A stretch of 64,000 nucleotides of DNA from Symbiodinium microadriaticum (GCA_001939145.1 LSRX01000662.1:174908-238907); one strand, 5' to 3'. Shown: positions 43,275 to 57,341, counted from the stretch's first letter. The notes: generated by a model not told the origin, from the letters alone. Made by a program: numbers and translations.

Positions 43275-43789
43275 GTGGCTTACCTGTCAGACTGAGAACA
43301 CTAGCCTTTGTGTGTGGGGTTGCAAACTCCGCCCAAAAGGGCGAAAGGGGAGACCTAAAGTGGGTCGAGTGTAGGGTCGACTGGATTTACGAGGTTGGAG
43401 ATTCCGGAGCATGTTTTGTTTAAGCGGACTAACGGGAGGCTTTAGAAGGGTTGTATAGGTTGATTTCAGGGGTTTTTGGTGATGTGGGGCCTCTCAGTGA
43501 GGGGAGCAGTGGCTTTTGGGCGTCAGACTTCTTTGCTGGGCCGGGGCTTCAGACCCAGCCTGAGCGGTATCAGATTCGGAGTGGGGGCTAGTTTTGGATC
43601 CTCATCTCAATGAACGGATGGACTATTCCTGAGTCAAAGGCACTTCGAAGTCTTTGTGCACAAAACCACAACGGCCTTTCATCCCTGCCAAGCCTCAACC
43701 TCAAAACCTACAACCAACCCTCATGCTAAAAAATGCTGCAATCCCGAGCAGACAAGCTTCAACTCCGAAAAGCAGCCAGAGCCCCGTGC

Positions 43790-43809
43790 AACCCTAAACC
43801 CTAAACCCT
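43790..43809 (-). repeat. Interstitial telomere-like block (CCCTAAA type)
   Basis: Two and a half ccctaaa units, followed by TA-rich DNA at 43836-43931. Confidence 0.75.
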
Positions 43810-43835
43810 GCTTTTAATCTATTGCGGGTGAGTTT

Positions 43836-43931
43836 TCTAATACAATATAAGATAAGATAATATAACATAATAATATATAATACAATATACTATAATGTAC
43901 TATAACCTAAGAAAATAAGATATAATATACA
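43836..43931. repeat. TA-rich degenerate repeat
   Basis: Imperfect tataa, ataag and acaata words without a strict unit. Confidence 0.7.
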
Positions 43932-44039
43932 AGAGTTCCCCCGGCTCCAGAAAGGTCCGCATCTGCTGCACGTGCTGGGAAGCCTGGGCTCGAGGTAGGT
44001 CTTGGGGGTTTCACGGTTTTGGTTTCAAATTTTGAGGAG

Positions 44040-44097
44040 TTTAGGGCTTTCGTTTTGAGGAGTTCCAGGGGTTTAGGGTTTAGGGCTTTCGTTTTGA
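44040..44097 (+). repeat. Telomere-like block with a duplicated TTAGGGCTTTCGTTTTGAG unit
   Basis: The word ttagggctttcgttttgag occurs at 44041 and again at about 44079, with tttagggtttaggg between. Telomere-like words and neighbouring DNA were copied together. Confidence 0.7.
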
Positions 44098-44640
44098 GCT
44101 CGAGGGGTTGAGAGGCTCCAGGGTTTTCGGGTGTGGGGCTTTAGGTGTGAAAGGCAGGGGTCAATCTTCGGGTTTGGGGCCGAAGGCTGTGAGTCGGTTT
44201 CTGGGAAGGTGGGGGCTTGGTGTTGGCTCAGGTTTTGAGGGTCTTCTTTGTGCTGTGGAATTTGTGGGTTGTGGCCTTATGACTAAGCGAAGGCCGAGGG
44301 AATCCAAGAGCCGGTGCTTTAGGCAAGTGTCGAAGTTGCTATGCTGCGAAACTCCGCTGACGCATACTGCAACACCCAGTCTTATCGGAGCGTTGCCGAT
44401 GTGCATCCTCGAAAGTCCTTCATTTCGATGGGCCCACAGCCTGTTCGGCTGGGAATTGCTTTGGCAAGCCGAGACCTTGGGTCTTGCTCCCTCCCATGCC
44501 CAGTAAACATGGGAAGCACATCTCAGGGCCGCCAAAGATGCCAAGTCTACCACTGCTACTGGGGGGCCTAATCCAAGCTCCAAGCTTTGTAGTTGTCTTG
44601 TAAAGACCATAACAAAACATATAACACATTTCAGAACAAC

Positions 44641-44785
44641 GAGAGAGAGAGAGAGAGAGAATGATCTACACATGTATGTATGTATGTATGTATGTATGTA
44701 TGTATGTATATGTATATATATNTATGTATGTATGTATGTATGTATATGTATATATATGTATATATATATATATATATATGCATCT
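44641..44785. repeat. GA, TATG and TA microsatellites with one unresolved base
   Basis: (GA)n to 44661, then (TATG)n and (TA)n; n at 44722. Confidence 0.95.
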
Positions 44786-45212
44786 GAATGGCAGTATGGC
44801 ATACGAAAGACATCCCCCACTCCAAAAGCTACGACTTCTCAGAACTAGCTTTCTCCGTCTGGGCCCCCCGGCACGCAGCACTACGAGCCGATGCTCCACC
44901 CCCTGGTCCTGCTTGGAGTCTTGGGATGCGAGCTTTTTTTTTTCAATTTTCTGAACATGAGGATCCTACAATTAGGATCGTCCTGAAACTTCCGTTCAAC
45001 GATTCTTCGAAGTCCCAGTGTCTGTTGCAAGGTCTGCATGGTATCACGTCCTGGGCCTGACCCATTTTTTTCAGGGTATCCTATATAAGATTGTAACCGG
45101 CGAACCTACGAGGATACTGTCAGTCGGGCCTCCATATTCCAGTTAGTACTTCAGGCGTCGGGGGTTCGGGGCTCCAGGACGCTGCTGAGTTTCGACTTCT
45201 GTCCCTCTCTAG

Positions 45213-45289
45213 AGCTATAATATACCATAATATACTATAATATGCTACTATATTAAAGGATAGTATAATATAATATGATTTTATAATAG
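45213..45289. repeat. TATAATATACTA-type degenerate repeat
   Basis: Repeated tataatata and actataata words. Confidence 0.75.
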
Positions 45290-46273
45290 AGTCTGCTTTT
45301 CCAGGGCTCTGTCGTTTTGGATCCGGACCGCCTCCTCAAGTCTCCGGATCGTCATCGCCTCGGGCCGTAGCAGCGCCAGGGGAGCAGTTTAGAGTTTCCG
45401 TGTTCTGAGACCTTCATGGTGAATGCCCTTGTTGGGTTTACATAGGAATGAGGACTGCTTCTCCCCAGACTCCTGGGAGGATCTGACCTCTCCAACGGTA
45501 CCCCGTCGTAGTCAAATTGAGGTCTGCCGCTTTCTAACAGCTCGTGAAGTCTGGCTGTTGATGGACAAAAACCTGCAGCTACTGCGACTGTCTTGAAGAA
45601 GCTTATGAGCAACATGATAGAGTCGCTGTCGGCAATGCACATCATGACCGGGTGTTGCTGCCTGCCAAGAAGAATGCCGTCTAGTATTGCTATCAGTACT
45701 ATCGTTTTGTGGTTCAAAGCTTGCATTTTGAGTGGTTGCGGGTTTGGAATTGAGTGCTGTCCCGGCTCTTTGACATGGCCCTAATGTCGACAATAAGAAA
45801 CAATCAACAAAGCAGAGACGGTTGCAAGACCAGCAAGTGAGGACACGACGAGTTTAAAAAGCAACACCACTGGGTAAGATGTCCGCAGCAACAACAATAA
45901 GAATCTGCTGCTTCTCCTTCTCCTCCTTCTCTTCCTCCTCTGAGCACGGCGACGCCGACGGCTACGGTGAACGCCGCTGCTCCTGCTACTAGTACGAGAA
46001 CCTGATCAGTTCAGATCAGTCTCATGAGTAGTCGCAGGTAGCAAAACGTTCAGCACGGTCGGTGGAGAAGATGCTTAATGGATCAGGGGACTGTATGGAA
46101 GGTTCACAAAATCAAGGACACTAAAAATACTGAGCAGTAGGATCCTTAGCATACAGACACACACACACACACATAGGAAACCATAGCCTGTTAAGAAATT
46201 CTATGTGCTTAATCTAATTTAGCCTTATCCAAACTAACGTACAACCCACTCCAATCTTTGTACATGTACAGCT

Positions 46274-46315
46274 GAATATATATATATATATATATATATG
46301 CATATACATATATAT

Positions 46316-46348
<33 letters not shown>

Positions 46349-46472
46349 CACATACATATATATACACATACATACAAACATGTACTTATGTATACTCGTA
46401 CAACAACATATGTGTGATGTGTATTTTACATAAATATACATATATATATATATACAAACATACTACAAAGAT

Positions 46473-46506
<34 letters not shown>
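46274..46506. repeat. TA, CA, TACA and GA microsatellites
   Basis: TA/CA tracts at 46274-46380 and 46428-46455, and (GA)n at 46475-46506. Confidence 0.9.
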
Positions 46507-46511
<5 letters not shown>

Positions 46512-47535
46512 TCGCGAGCGAGAGATGTGGGAAGCGCCCCATTCTTCTCTACGGGGCTGTGCTTGCCCAGTGGCCACTCGCAAGTACACCAGCTCGCGGT
46601 CTTTGCAAGCCTTCCCGTGGCAGGCGTGGGGACAGAAACAAATGGCCATCCCCCCGAAACCAAAAACCCAAACCCTACCAAAGCAACCAGCAAAACCATT
46701 CGCACACGAAGGCAAGACACGCCTCAACGAAACAATAGGCAAATCACTCAAGGTGTACATGAAGAAATCAGCAACTCTGACAATAACACTGAACAAGCAT
46801 TGAACATGAATAAACAAACTAAATAAGCCGAGCAACTATATAATGTGCACAAAAAGCGTAAGCAGATACATAGTACTTCTGCACACATATGTCTATGTAT
46901 ATGTAGGTGTCGGTAGCGTCAAGTTCTTAGGATCTTGATTCAACCTTGGAACACCCCTGTCTTGACCGCCTGGAGGTGCTGCAGTGTCTGGAGCTGATCC
47001 TGGGCACTTCCCGAGCTTTGGGATCTGGGTGACAGGGGCCTCAATATCTGGAACAGGGTTGCTTTATAGGGTTCCTTTGGGGGTTCTTGTAAGGGTTTAG
47101 TGGTTTGGGGTTTTTCTTAAAGTGAAGCCTCTTTTCTCCTCCAAGCGAGATTTTGGAGGGCATACGCTTTGGTCCATATTGCCATTCAAGGGCCGCAAGC
47201 CTCAAAATGAAGCCAGTGTGAATGGATTCAACTCAGACTGCCCGACTCACTCAACATCAGCGCGACCCTCAGCCCTAAATCGAATCCCGAGACACTTGCT
47301 GGAAGGCACCTGGGTATTTACAAGCAGGGTGGTCAGCTGCTTAATACTATGACAATCAACCACCAGTCTTGCAACTTTGCCTGTACCTTGCCCGTCCTAC
47401 CTAATGCTGGTGCTTGCAAAAACGAAAGCTGCATTTTGCACGCCTTACTCCTGTTTTTTCACGGCGCTTAAACCCTCCAAAACCTTTGCGAGCCCTAAGA
47501 AGAATCGAATCCTGAATGTTGGTATCCTGAATTGA

Positions 47536-47585
47536 ACCCCCCTAAACCCCTAAACCCTAAACCCCTAAACCCTAAACCCCCTAAG
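47536..47585 (-). repeat. Interstitial telomere-like block (CCCTAAA type)
   Basis: Six consecutive ccctaaa or cccctaaa words. Confidence 0.85.
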
Positions 47586-48065
47586 AAGATGCCAGCAACT
47601 CTGCCTTTCGGGTTCTGGGAATCTCTTGGGCCCGGCACCATCTTGCTGAGCCAGATTTTCATCTCGCGCTCCCTGGCGAGTCCGGGCTCGTTTAAAGCCT
47701 CTTGGGTTTAGGGCTTAGGGAGTGTGGGGTAGGGTTGTAGTGCTGAAGAAGTACACTTCTCCACAGGGAGGTTCGGGGTGCGCGTCGTTTCTGGATATCT
47801 GGGCCTTGTGTGCTTGCAGGGCTTAGGCTTTTGGGGTCTACGTCTGAGCTGCAGGGTCGCCGTGAGTTTCTTAGAAAGTGTGACAAACCTGGTCGAAGTC
47901 CATGCTTCTAATTAGCCTTGCTGTTAACTTGGAGAACCGCAGGAAGCAAACCGAAGAGGAGCAGGTTGAAATTGAAGATAGATATGGCTTTGATACATTG
48001 ATACCATAGGTGCCCGAGGCATATTGCGGCTGTTGGTACTTACTGTGGCCTTTATCGCTCTTGTT

Positions 48066-48218
48066 CTGCTACTGCTACTACACTACTAATTACTGCTGCT
48101 GCTTGTGCTGCTACTGGTTCTACTGCTACTACTGCCGCCACCACCACCACCACCACCACCACCACCACCACCACCAACACCAACAACCACCAACCACCAA
48201 GACAACCACCACCACCAC
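48066..48218. repeat. Compound CTA/CTG/CAC microsatellite
   Basis: ctactg and ctgctg units, then a long (CAC)n with caacaac interruptions. Confidence 0.95.
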
Positions 48219-49032
48219 GAATCTCATCGATGATTGTGCTCCACACCGTTACTTTTGTTGTCGCTCGTTTTCACTGTCTTATTTCCATGACTACTCTGCA
48301 TAGTAGAACCATCATTGAAGTAGTCATTGCTAAGTGCTACTGTCTGACATACACATGGCAGCTGTTGTGGCTGTGGCTACTGTTTGCATTAGTCGTGTAA
48401 CATTAAACTTCTATGATTGAGGCGGAAGCTAGAGTTCAAGGGTTTCTCCTGACCCATTTCGAGCTGGTCCTTAATAGTTGACTCCTGATGATGCCAAGGG
48501 ATCGCCTGCAACGTTGGCAGCTAGGGGAGGGGGAATGGGGTGAGTTTATGGGTATTTTTAACAAGTTCCAAGATGCGTCTCTACACTGTGTGCAGTGCTG
48601 TAAAGGCTCCACGGTTGGACATGTGTTATACCTTAATTGCTGGCCCGGACCGGGCAATGCAGCATGTTTTTTTATGCATAAATTGCACATTCATAGATGT
48701 GTGGATGCATTCGCGCATGCATGCAACATACATTTACATAGATATTTCAACTAAGTCTTTCATGAAAAGAGCAAGGATAGGATATAGTTCGGTCTCCTAC
48801 AAAATCCTTGCAAGCACTTTGCAGAAGATCATTGGGCAAGCACCACCTCGAGCCTTCCTATAGGATGGGGCTTTCCTGAATCCATACTGTGACATCCTAT
48901 GTCACCCCTCCCTGATAGCGCATGTAGGACGGGATTCTGCTCGGATCCTCCTCGGACCGCTCTTTGGGTACGAACGCGCTCGAGCCGTCTTGCTGGTTGC
49001 AGAACTCCAGAGACTTCAATATCCCGTGGTAA

Positions 49033-49145
49033 ATAATAACAGGAGTAGTAGTAGTATTATTTTTGTTATTAATTATTAATAACAGGAGTAGTAGTAGTTG
49101 TATTATTGTTATTTTTGTTATTTTTGTTATTATTATTATTCTTAG
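49033..49145. repeat. Tandem duplication of an AATAACAGG(AGT)n(ATT)n unit
   Basis: aataacaggagtagtagtag appears at about 49034 and about 49078, each followed by att/gtt-rich sequence. Confidence 0.8.
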
Positions 49146-50024
49146 TACAGGGATCCTTTCAAAAGAGGGCCCCTGTGCAAAGGGACCGCTTGGAGTCTCT
49201 GCTGCTGCTTTCGACGCGTGGACACCGGGTCCGGGAGTTTACTGTGTGCGGGATCGATATGAGGGCCTGCATCATGGGTGCTACATACCGTAAGATTGCC
49301 AGGATGTTACGAGTTTTTTGGGGGGATCTGGGAGTCTCACAACAGTTCGGTTCACCAGACCCTGGCGCACAAAGAAGGCATGAACGTCGGCAGGAAGCAA
49401 TTTAGACCGACGCGACCGTCCCACGTGAACAAAGCACCATCAAGCCTTAGACCCCAAAGTCCCATCAAGTCCCTAAAGAGTGCGGTGATCACTGATGCAT
49501 GTCTTACAGCCGATTCGCAAGGCTCCACGTCGGAGGAAGGGCCCAAGAGAGACGAGGGGGATCATGATGCCAGTATGAACGGTTTTATAATCCTTTGTCA
49601 ACCATGGCGTATGCATGTGTATGTGCGCCGAGGCATTTGTATATGCATCGGATATGCATTTGTAGGTGTATAAGGCTATCCACGTCATCCCGGGACGGTA
49701 AGCTGTCAGACGCGCTCCCGCGTTTCAACGGCGTCTTCTGATATGGACTCGAAGCTTTCGCGAGTCTCAGAGCGAACTTGACTGTCCGAGTGGTTGAGCA
49801 AATGCCTCCGGCAGGGATGGCGGCCAACTGTAACATACTCTAGCTGCTCTAACTAAGCATAGACCACTATGAGTTATTCCGACGTGCGAGGCGGCTAGGC
49901 CTGAAGCTTCGAACTGCAGCAGCCAAGCAGGTCACAACAAAGGCTGCATTGAGGAGATTTCACTCTAGTTGGCTTCAGGTACTTGAATAGGTCGTAGCGC
50001 GTTTTCTCCGGGTTCTCTCGTATA

Positions 50025-50097
50025 CATACACCCGTATATACATAACTACACAAATGAAAAAATACATAAACAAGTAAACCCATATCAACAAACAAAT

Positions 50098-50145
<48 letters not shown>
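50025..50145. repeat. TACA/CA/TA microsatellite
   Basis: tatacataca and aacaaac words run into (CA)n and (TA)n. Confidence 0.9.
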
Positions 50146-50148
<3 letters not shown>

Positions 50149-52573
50149 CAATATGCAGTGGGTGTAGCCCATATACCCTGGTCTAAAGACATAGGCCTTC
50201 GGCTTGCCCTCGTCTCACTTTGCACTTTTTTTTGGGTTTCTGGATCCTGAACCGAATGGCAACCTTCTGTAAACAGCCGTATCTGCCTTGGAATCCCCAA
50301 CCTAATCCTCATGAGTAGAAGGCCGACAAGCGGCTCTCTTAGAGAGGTGAAGCCCTCGGCACGCTCCGAGAGTTCGCGGACGTTGATGTCGGTCGTGACA
50401 GAGATATCCTCTGCTGACTTCTCAGTCCGTCCTAATGACTAAACGTGTAAGCCCTAAAGCCTGAAGACAAAAAGCCAGCTTCTTAGAAGAAGGATCGAAG
50501 CTAAGCCCTATCAGTCAACCAGAACAGAGCCAAGTATCCGTGATGACCAGGTTCATGCCCTGGTGGACTTTCTTGGGCATTTGCCGGGTTTCGTTCTTGA
50601 CATGTAGGGAAGTATGCAAGTGACTTGAACTGGGTGCTGGGAGACATGAGCATTCGGAAGTATAGGGGACCCTAATATCGAACTCCGAATAGAAGGATCA
50701 TCAGCACAAGGAGACTGACAGGGGCCTCATTCTAAGCAACCCTCCTTTTACTAGAGCTATACAGGGTCTGGTCGTACTGCTACTTCGTGAGGGCTATGCC
50801 GCCAGCGGCTTTGGGGAGTGCGGCATCCTGAACCGAACAGGAACCAATTTGATGACTAGAGCTCGGAGCAATTCCCGGAAACCTGAGCTACTGCTCTAAA
50901 TGCCGCACAACATGGTACGGCATCCTCAATAAAAAAGGACCCGAAAAGCAACCCTAGTTTAGAGAACTACCCATTCGATTGGAGTGCAGGGTTCGGCGAT
51001 TCCTTAAGCCGGTATTCACAGGCCCACAGGAACCCATGTAGCTTTCGGAGTACGTTATGCCTGAAGTTCTTTGAGTCCACCATTGGTTTTCGTGCTTCAA
51101 CATAGCAGCGTCTGCGTTTCAGCTTCAGCGTACTCTGCCATCTCTTCTCGTGTCTATTCTCTGAGACTCTGAGCATGTGATCCGGTTTGGGGCTAGGGAT
51201 TTGGCTGCGGCAAACCGCTTTCAATCTCGCAATTGTTGGGTAATGCAATCGTTTTCGTTACCGTCTGCTCCGGTAAACGCACAAGAATCAGGCTTCTCTT
51301 GTTTGTGAATCGCTGGGGTCAAAGTTTTGGGCGGGGGGGTGTCGATGCTTCTGGTTCTGTTGTGTAGCCGTCCCTGCTTGACATCATCGAGCCTACCGTC
51401 GCAATCGTCTTTACTTTCTTACTTGCTTAGCATTGTTGGCAGTCGAAGGATAAGCATTAGGGCTACTATGAGCACTAGTTGTTGCACCTTGGCGCAGCCA
51501 GTATATTCGTACGTCGGAGCCATTGCAAACTGTGGTTCGGCTCAGTCCTTTGTATATTATACCGTTGTTCAAGCAAGTACCTTGAAGAGGACCTTCGCAT
51601 CAACCAGCATCCAGCCCAAAACCCTACGGATGCCTGTGCGGCTTCAATTTGGCCGAGCAGGAGGATGCCCAAGACCTTGAGATATTCGCCTTGACGCCAG
51701 AAAGATTCGAACGATCTTCTGCGGTCTCACTGATCATGGCTTTGCGCGTTTGGTTTGAAGATACAACGGGGCTTGAGCTCCAAGCAGCTTTCAGCGTTAT
51801 TGACCTGGTTCCTCATTCTCGTGGGTTCAGGGCGCTTCCAACAGAGCTCTTCATGAGATTCCAGCGCGACACCTGCAACAAGTACTCTCAAGATTGTATG
51901 TCTTGTGTTGGTCCAAGTAGGCCCGGTCCGACATGCTTCGTGCTGAGGACTTCTTGCAGTGGCCTTCCTCCGGTAGCCAGACTCCTGAACTCTTCCGTCG
52001 ATACGCTGAGGGGTGTGAGCCGACGGAGATTTGCACCACCAACGACTGGCCCAACAGTGAAAATCCATTGCCGGCAGGAGCCGAATTGAGGTTGGAAGAT
52101 GATCAGTATCACGTCTCCGGGGGGTCAAGCTGTTGAGAAAGAATGATGTCGCAGATTCGGAAGCTGAACACAATCTAAAGGGCAAAGATCGGACTGTGCA
52201 TTGTGAAGATGACGAGGTTGAGTGAGATTGTAATGCGAGTTTGAGTGACATCGGCAACGACGATTGCAATAGTGCTGAAATTGGTGACGATGTCTCGCTA
52301 CGACAGAGGAAGGGAGAACATGGTCTGGTAGGATCTGGTATCTGATGTTAACAGCAAGGCACATGACATGTGATGCATGCCAGGTCTAGAGTATGATGAT
52401 ATGATGATGTCATGATGCAATGATATGAGGATGCAACACCTGAGAGCCTGCTTCACTTATTATGTGGTCAAACACGTTCGTCTGAATGCGATGCTCAGGC
52501 ACAAAGTGGGCCTCCGAAGGTTGCAGCGAGGGTGCAGAACCTTCGATTTCAAGGTTTCTAGGGGACGATGTTT

Positions 52574-52600
52574 ATCGATATATATATATATGTATATATG

Positions 52601-52637
<37 letters not shown>

Positions 52638-52640
52638 TTA
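52574..52640. repeat. TA microsatellite in a palindromic frame
   Basis: The TA run is bracketed by tatcgata on the left and tatcgtta on the right. Confidence 0.9.
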
Positions 52641-54047
52641 TAATATGTGAGTGTACATACAGAGACATACAGACACCACATTCACTAGTTGTTGCATGCT
52701 TTTGCACTGTATGTATGGATGCAGAGGCTCGAGATGCCTCGAGTAACGAGTTTACCTCTGCAACGATCTCGTAGATTGCGTACATGGAAATAGCACTCCG
52801 GGTGGATGCATCGGTGGGTGGATTAGGAGATGCAATAATGCCCTTTCGCGTGGTAGTGTGCGCAGACCACCCAAAGCCGCAAATCCAGAAAACTAAATCG
52901 GAATGGCGTCTGAATAGCCTCTCCGGAGCAGAAAGAGGGACTTGCTACAAAACAGAAGATCACATGGTTGCGGGCACATCATCGCTGTACCAGGTGCTTC
53001 TCAGAACACCTTCCATTTTTCCTACAGTCAGTGTCCCGCGACACGGGGCACCGCGAGACCTCCAAGCTGCCCACCTGTCTTGAAACTCCAAAGCACCAAA
53101 ACCGAAACCTGAAGTCCAGAGGCTCGAAAGTCTCGAAACACCCAATATCTGTTAAAAGTCCCAAGCTTTTGCTACGGCAAAGCCGGAAGCTGTTAACCTC
53201 TGCGCCCAAACTCCAAGCATGCACTGGCCATCTTGACAGCAAGGGGTCTAATTAGGTTTACTTCAGGCTTTGGAGGCTTCTGCTACCGATGGAATTTACT
53301 GCTGGCATAGCTGTCCTCGTCACCCTGAACTCACCAGTACTGGCATTGCTGTTCAATCTTCACTCGTGGTGACGACGGTGATCATGTGTGTGTGTACATA
53401 TTTGCTTTTATGTATGTTGTCATGTTTGAAAGAACGATGCTCCTGTCTTGCCTGTCTCTTGCCGGATTGTTTGACGATCTAGCGTCCACGTTCTTGCTCT
53501 CTTTCCGTCGTACATACTGACGCCCGATGTTTGCGACTGCACTTCGGTACTACCAGTCTGTCAGTCGCTGTCGCCTAGACCCTACTTTGTCGGCCCTCTA
53601 AGACGCAATTATCTAAGCTTTGGTGCCCCAAATTGGGTCTCTGATAGTCTTTCGGATCGTCGACTGATGTGTACATGCCGGTTCAAGCCAAGTCTATAGC
53701 ATGCAAATAATGCAGATGTTGTTCCAGGGCCCAATCTCGGGACAAAGACAGGGCAGCGGGAAGCCAAACAAAGTGGGACTTCAAGCGACGCGCAAGCTTC
53801 GTGAACCTCAAATCCAAAGAGCGGACAACCAAAGACCCCACCGAAATCAACTATCTAACTCACGACTCCCAGGGCAAGCCGCTTTTGACAGTCGATGCCC
53901 ACATAGAAACAGGTACCGAAGGTGGCGGTCAAGTGACCAACCTCACAGTCGAAACCGCTATACCCCAAGGCCAGTAACCTTTAAGCAACACAGCTGTAAG
54001 GATAAGGGTGGGCGTTGCAGCGCTGGAGCCAGATGATGCATCGGAAC

Positions 54048-54203
54048 ATCGTCACCATCCACCTTCTTGTCATATTCAGCATCATCGCCACCATCAGCCG
54101 TATTATCGCCATCACCACCATCGCCGTCGTCAACATCATGCTCACCCTTTTTGACACCACCATCACCATCATCGTGCTCCTCCTCCTCCTCCTCATCGCC
54201 TCT
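54048..54203. repeat. CAT/CAC/CGC-rich low-complexity tract
   Basis: Imperfect ATC, ACC, GCC triplets, then (CTC)n near 54180-54200. Confidence 0.7.
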
Positions 54204-54700
54204 CGCTCGTGGGATGTCTTCTGATCTGCATGTCTATCTACTCTTCCTGTGCTTCTGGGCGGATTGCTACCACCGCTCTTGGATGCTTTGTGTGGGCTGA
54301 CGCTCTTCCCACCACCACTGGAACAACTATCCCGAACCGTACAAACTCGACTATTGACCCTGGTCCTAAACTTCAACTAGCGAAACCTCACACAAGGATC
54401 CTAAACCGTGATGCCCGATCGGGAAGTCTGAAGCAACTTGTGGTCACATCCCTAAACTCCAATGAAATTGACTGAACCCCAACTGGGGCACAGCCAATAA
54501 CATGCCAGAAGAGCCCACCACGCATCAAACTCTAAACCTAAACCGTCTAGCCTATGGAACCCTAGCGAAGCCCTAAAGCTCCGTTCCTCGGTGCTTTCAA
54601 GCTGCATGGTGCCACTCGGCCCACAAACTTGGTAAACCTTGGACTCTTTTTTGGCTTTGCGTGTGGGGCGTAGGATATCAGGATTACGACCAAAAGTAAC

Positions 54701-54734
54701 TGCTTCTACTACAACTACGACAACAACAACAACA

Positions 54735-54770
<36 letters not shown>

Positions 54771-54810
54771 GCTACTACTACTCCTACTCAACATCATCAT
54801 CATCATCCTC
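54701..54810. repeat. CAA/CTA/CAT microsatellite
   Basis: (CAA)n, then a long (CTA)n, then (CAT)n. Confidence 0.95.
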
Positions 54811-55412
54811 ATACCCATGACAATAAAAATCAGAGTAATATGCATATCTATGTTACTGTTGATGCAAGTAATGCAGGCACGAATAACCGTAACACTAAAA
54901 AGTGCTACTGGTGTTTAGGCTGCCTTAGCTCTTGTGGGTTTCACATCTCCGAGCCCTAATCCATCGACCAGTTGGGCTTCCAGAAGCTCGGAGCTTCCCA
55001 AGGCTCAAGCTTTTAAGGCTTGGGCGTAGGGTTTTCGGGCTTTCGGGTTCAGGATTCTCCTCGCATTTCGGGGGTTCTGGGCCACTGCTTTTTGGATTTC
55101 TGGCTGTCACGGGTTGGGGCTGGAGGGTTGGGTTTCGCCGGTCTCCATAGTATAGCTATACTCCGAAACCCGAAGACATGCTACCACTGATTTCTAACGC
55201 CCTTACAAAGGGGCCATCGGGCGGAGGGGCTACAGCCAATGTTAGGGCTCGGAGTTGGGCGTGTGCCCCCGGATTCGGGCTTCGGGAGGGTTACCGGTTA
55301 TGAAAGCCAGGATTTGCATCAGGATGTCTTCTACTCAACTTCTTGACAGGCTCGTAAGCCAGCTGATGTTGTCTCCGGACCTGGATTCGTGTTTATCATA
55401 AATGTAGTTATA

Positions 55413-55532
55413 CCTATCTATCTATCTGTTTATCTATCTCTCCATCTCGCAGTATCTAAATCTATACCGATCTGTTTTCATCTATCTATCTGTCTATCTG
55501 TCCATGCATGTATATACATTCATCTATCTATC
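55413..55532. repeat. (ATCT)n microsatellite
   Basis: Imperfect tatc/tgtc tetranucleotides. Confidence 0.9.
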
Positions 55533-56140
55533 AGCCGGGGGGCAAAGGACAGCATTGGAGGTCTCCGTGCAGTGCACAGGTTGCTGTCCTTGCACCTTGG
55601 TTAGGGGCGTTTCGGAGAGCGTAATGTAGGGTTTAGAGTTTAGGGTGCATAAAAATATCCCGCGATTAAGGGGCCCATCTGAAGAATCTGTTTGTTTTGT
55701 TCGAGTAGAACTCTTGAATTACGGCTTTCTGATTTAGATCCCTGCTTAAGGAATATTCCTTTAGAGACTTTGGATTCTTTGGGCTTCTCTCCGAAACCAC
55801 AGCATCCGGAATACTCAACGAGTATGCGGTCTTCATCCACTTGAGATTTTGAGTGCGTGCGCGGATGAAAGAGAGCAACAACAGCAGTTATCTTCATAGC
55901 AAAGACTGAGGCCCCGATACTAGACAAGCATGAAAATCATTTAGCCATGTGGCTAGTAGCGCGCTATCTAAAATGCTGAGTTGCAGTTGCAAGAACCATG
56001 TAGACTCCCGAAGACTACACATCATATTAAACATTGCAGTAGTCTTCGCGAGAATGTCGAACAATAACGATCAGTGCGGAAGTGTCAGTTCCCATGCTCA
56101 GTGGAGAAGGTAGGGAGTGTGTGCAAGTGGCCTACCAGGT

Positions 56141-56262
56141 CTGCTGCTGCTGCTGCTGCTACTACTACTACTACTGCTGCTGCGGCTGCTGCGGCTGCTG
56201 CGGCTGCTGCTGCTGCTGCCGCTGCACCTATTGCTGTTAGAACGAGCAGCAGCAATAGCAGC
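56141..56262. repeat. CTG/CTA/CGG compound microsatellite
   Basis: (CTG)n, (CTA)n, then ctgctgcgg units and agcagcaat words. Confidence 0.95.
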
Positions 56263-56607
56263 AGGAGCAGTAGCGGACGACATCTCAAATTCCAAGCAAA
56301 TCTGGCTCAGACCAGGCGCGAAGTACTCCAAAGAGCCGGTTTCAAGCACATAAACCTAAGCTCGGCTGGGTTTAGGGTTCAGGGACCTAAAACCGGTTCA
56401 GACCCAATCGAGAGGTGATTACGGTATCTAGAATTAGGGTATAGATCTCAAGCTGAAGGAGATTAGTGTTAGGGTTCAGGGCCTGTGGGAGGACTTTGAT
56501 CACGCCAAGCACTTCCGGTTTTGAGGCGTTTGTTCACTTCTTCATGCACTGTCCATGTGAGATTTCGTCCGCATTAGGTCTAGGACATGTTCAGGTGGGT
56601 AGTTACT

Positions 56608-56672
56608 GTTATAGGAGCCTTATAGAAGGTCTATATACCTTATAGACGCCTTATAGAAGCCCTATATACCCT
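56608..56672. repeat. CCTTATAGA short tandem repeat
   Basis: ccttatagaaggtctatata, ccttatagacg and ccttatagaagccctatata occur in a row. Confidence 0.8.
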
Positions 56673-57253
56673 AAACTCACCACCTGTAGTTTCCTTTCAA
56701 CAGGTATTCTTTATGGTGGTATGGCTTTCGTCCAGAATGGACCGGAGTTTTATTGAGAGCTCTAGGGCCGGGGTTTCTCTCAGCCAGGGCCCCAGGAGTT
56801 CGGCCAAAATCTCTCGAATAGCCCGGCTCCCGTGGCTTTTCCGCCCTTTGCTTTCAATCTTTTACTGCTCCAATTCGAAGACTCAAAGCTCGGAATCCCG
56901 CCGTGAAAAGCAAACAAAACAAGCCATGACCGAAATCCGAAGCTGAAGCCACAAACGCCCCTGCTAAGGACACTGGAAAGCTAGGGCTTCTTGCAAACGG
57001 TCCTTGACAGCAGCCATTTACGACCATGAACAGAGGCCTTCTGCTTGCAGAGGCTAAAGGCAGCCAAGTCACCAGGAAGCACTCTGTACGGGGCATGAAG
57101 ATATCCTGGATTCCAGTTACCTATATCATATGGGGCTTAAGGGGAGATCATTGCCAGGGTTTTCCAGAGCAAGAAGATACCCTGGAGTCCGGCTGTGGCT
57201 TTGGATGGCTTCGGGGGTTGGAGATCAGATCTTCCGGTATCGCCTAAACTGTT

Positions 57254-57341
57254 TAAAACCCCAAAACCCTAAAACCCTAAACCCTGAAACCCTAAACCCT
57301 GAACCCCTAAACCCTAAAACCCTAAACCCGGAAACCCTAAG
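57254..57341 (-). repeat. Longest interstitial telomere-like block (CCCTAAA type)
   Basis: About eleven ccctaaa, ccctaaaa or ccctgaa words in a row. Confidence 0.85.

Larger units (their letters stand above)
43277..57253. other. Gene-poor DNA, microsatellites and short telomere-like blocks
   Basis: I see no gene with a recognisable domain. Repeats in it are listed separately. The longer frames overlap microsatellites (polyserine, polyalanine, His/Thr-rich readings) or lie in mixed DNA without motifs, for example the 146-residue frame at 51649-52089. Confidence 0.45.

Noticed and set aside
51649-52089. 146-residue plus-strand ORF
   Set aside because: No domain and overlapping frames of similar length on the other strand, so there is no support for coding.
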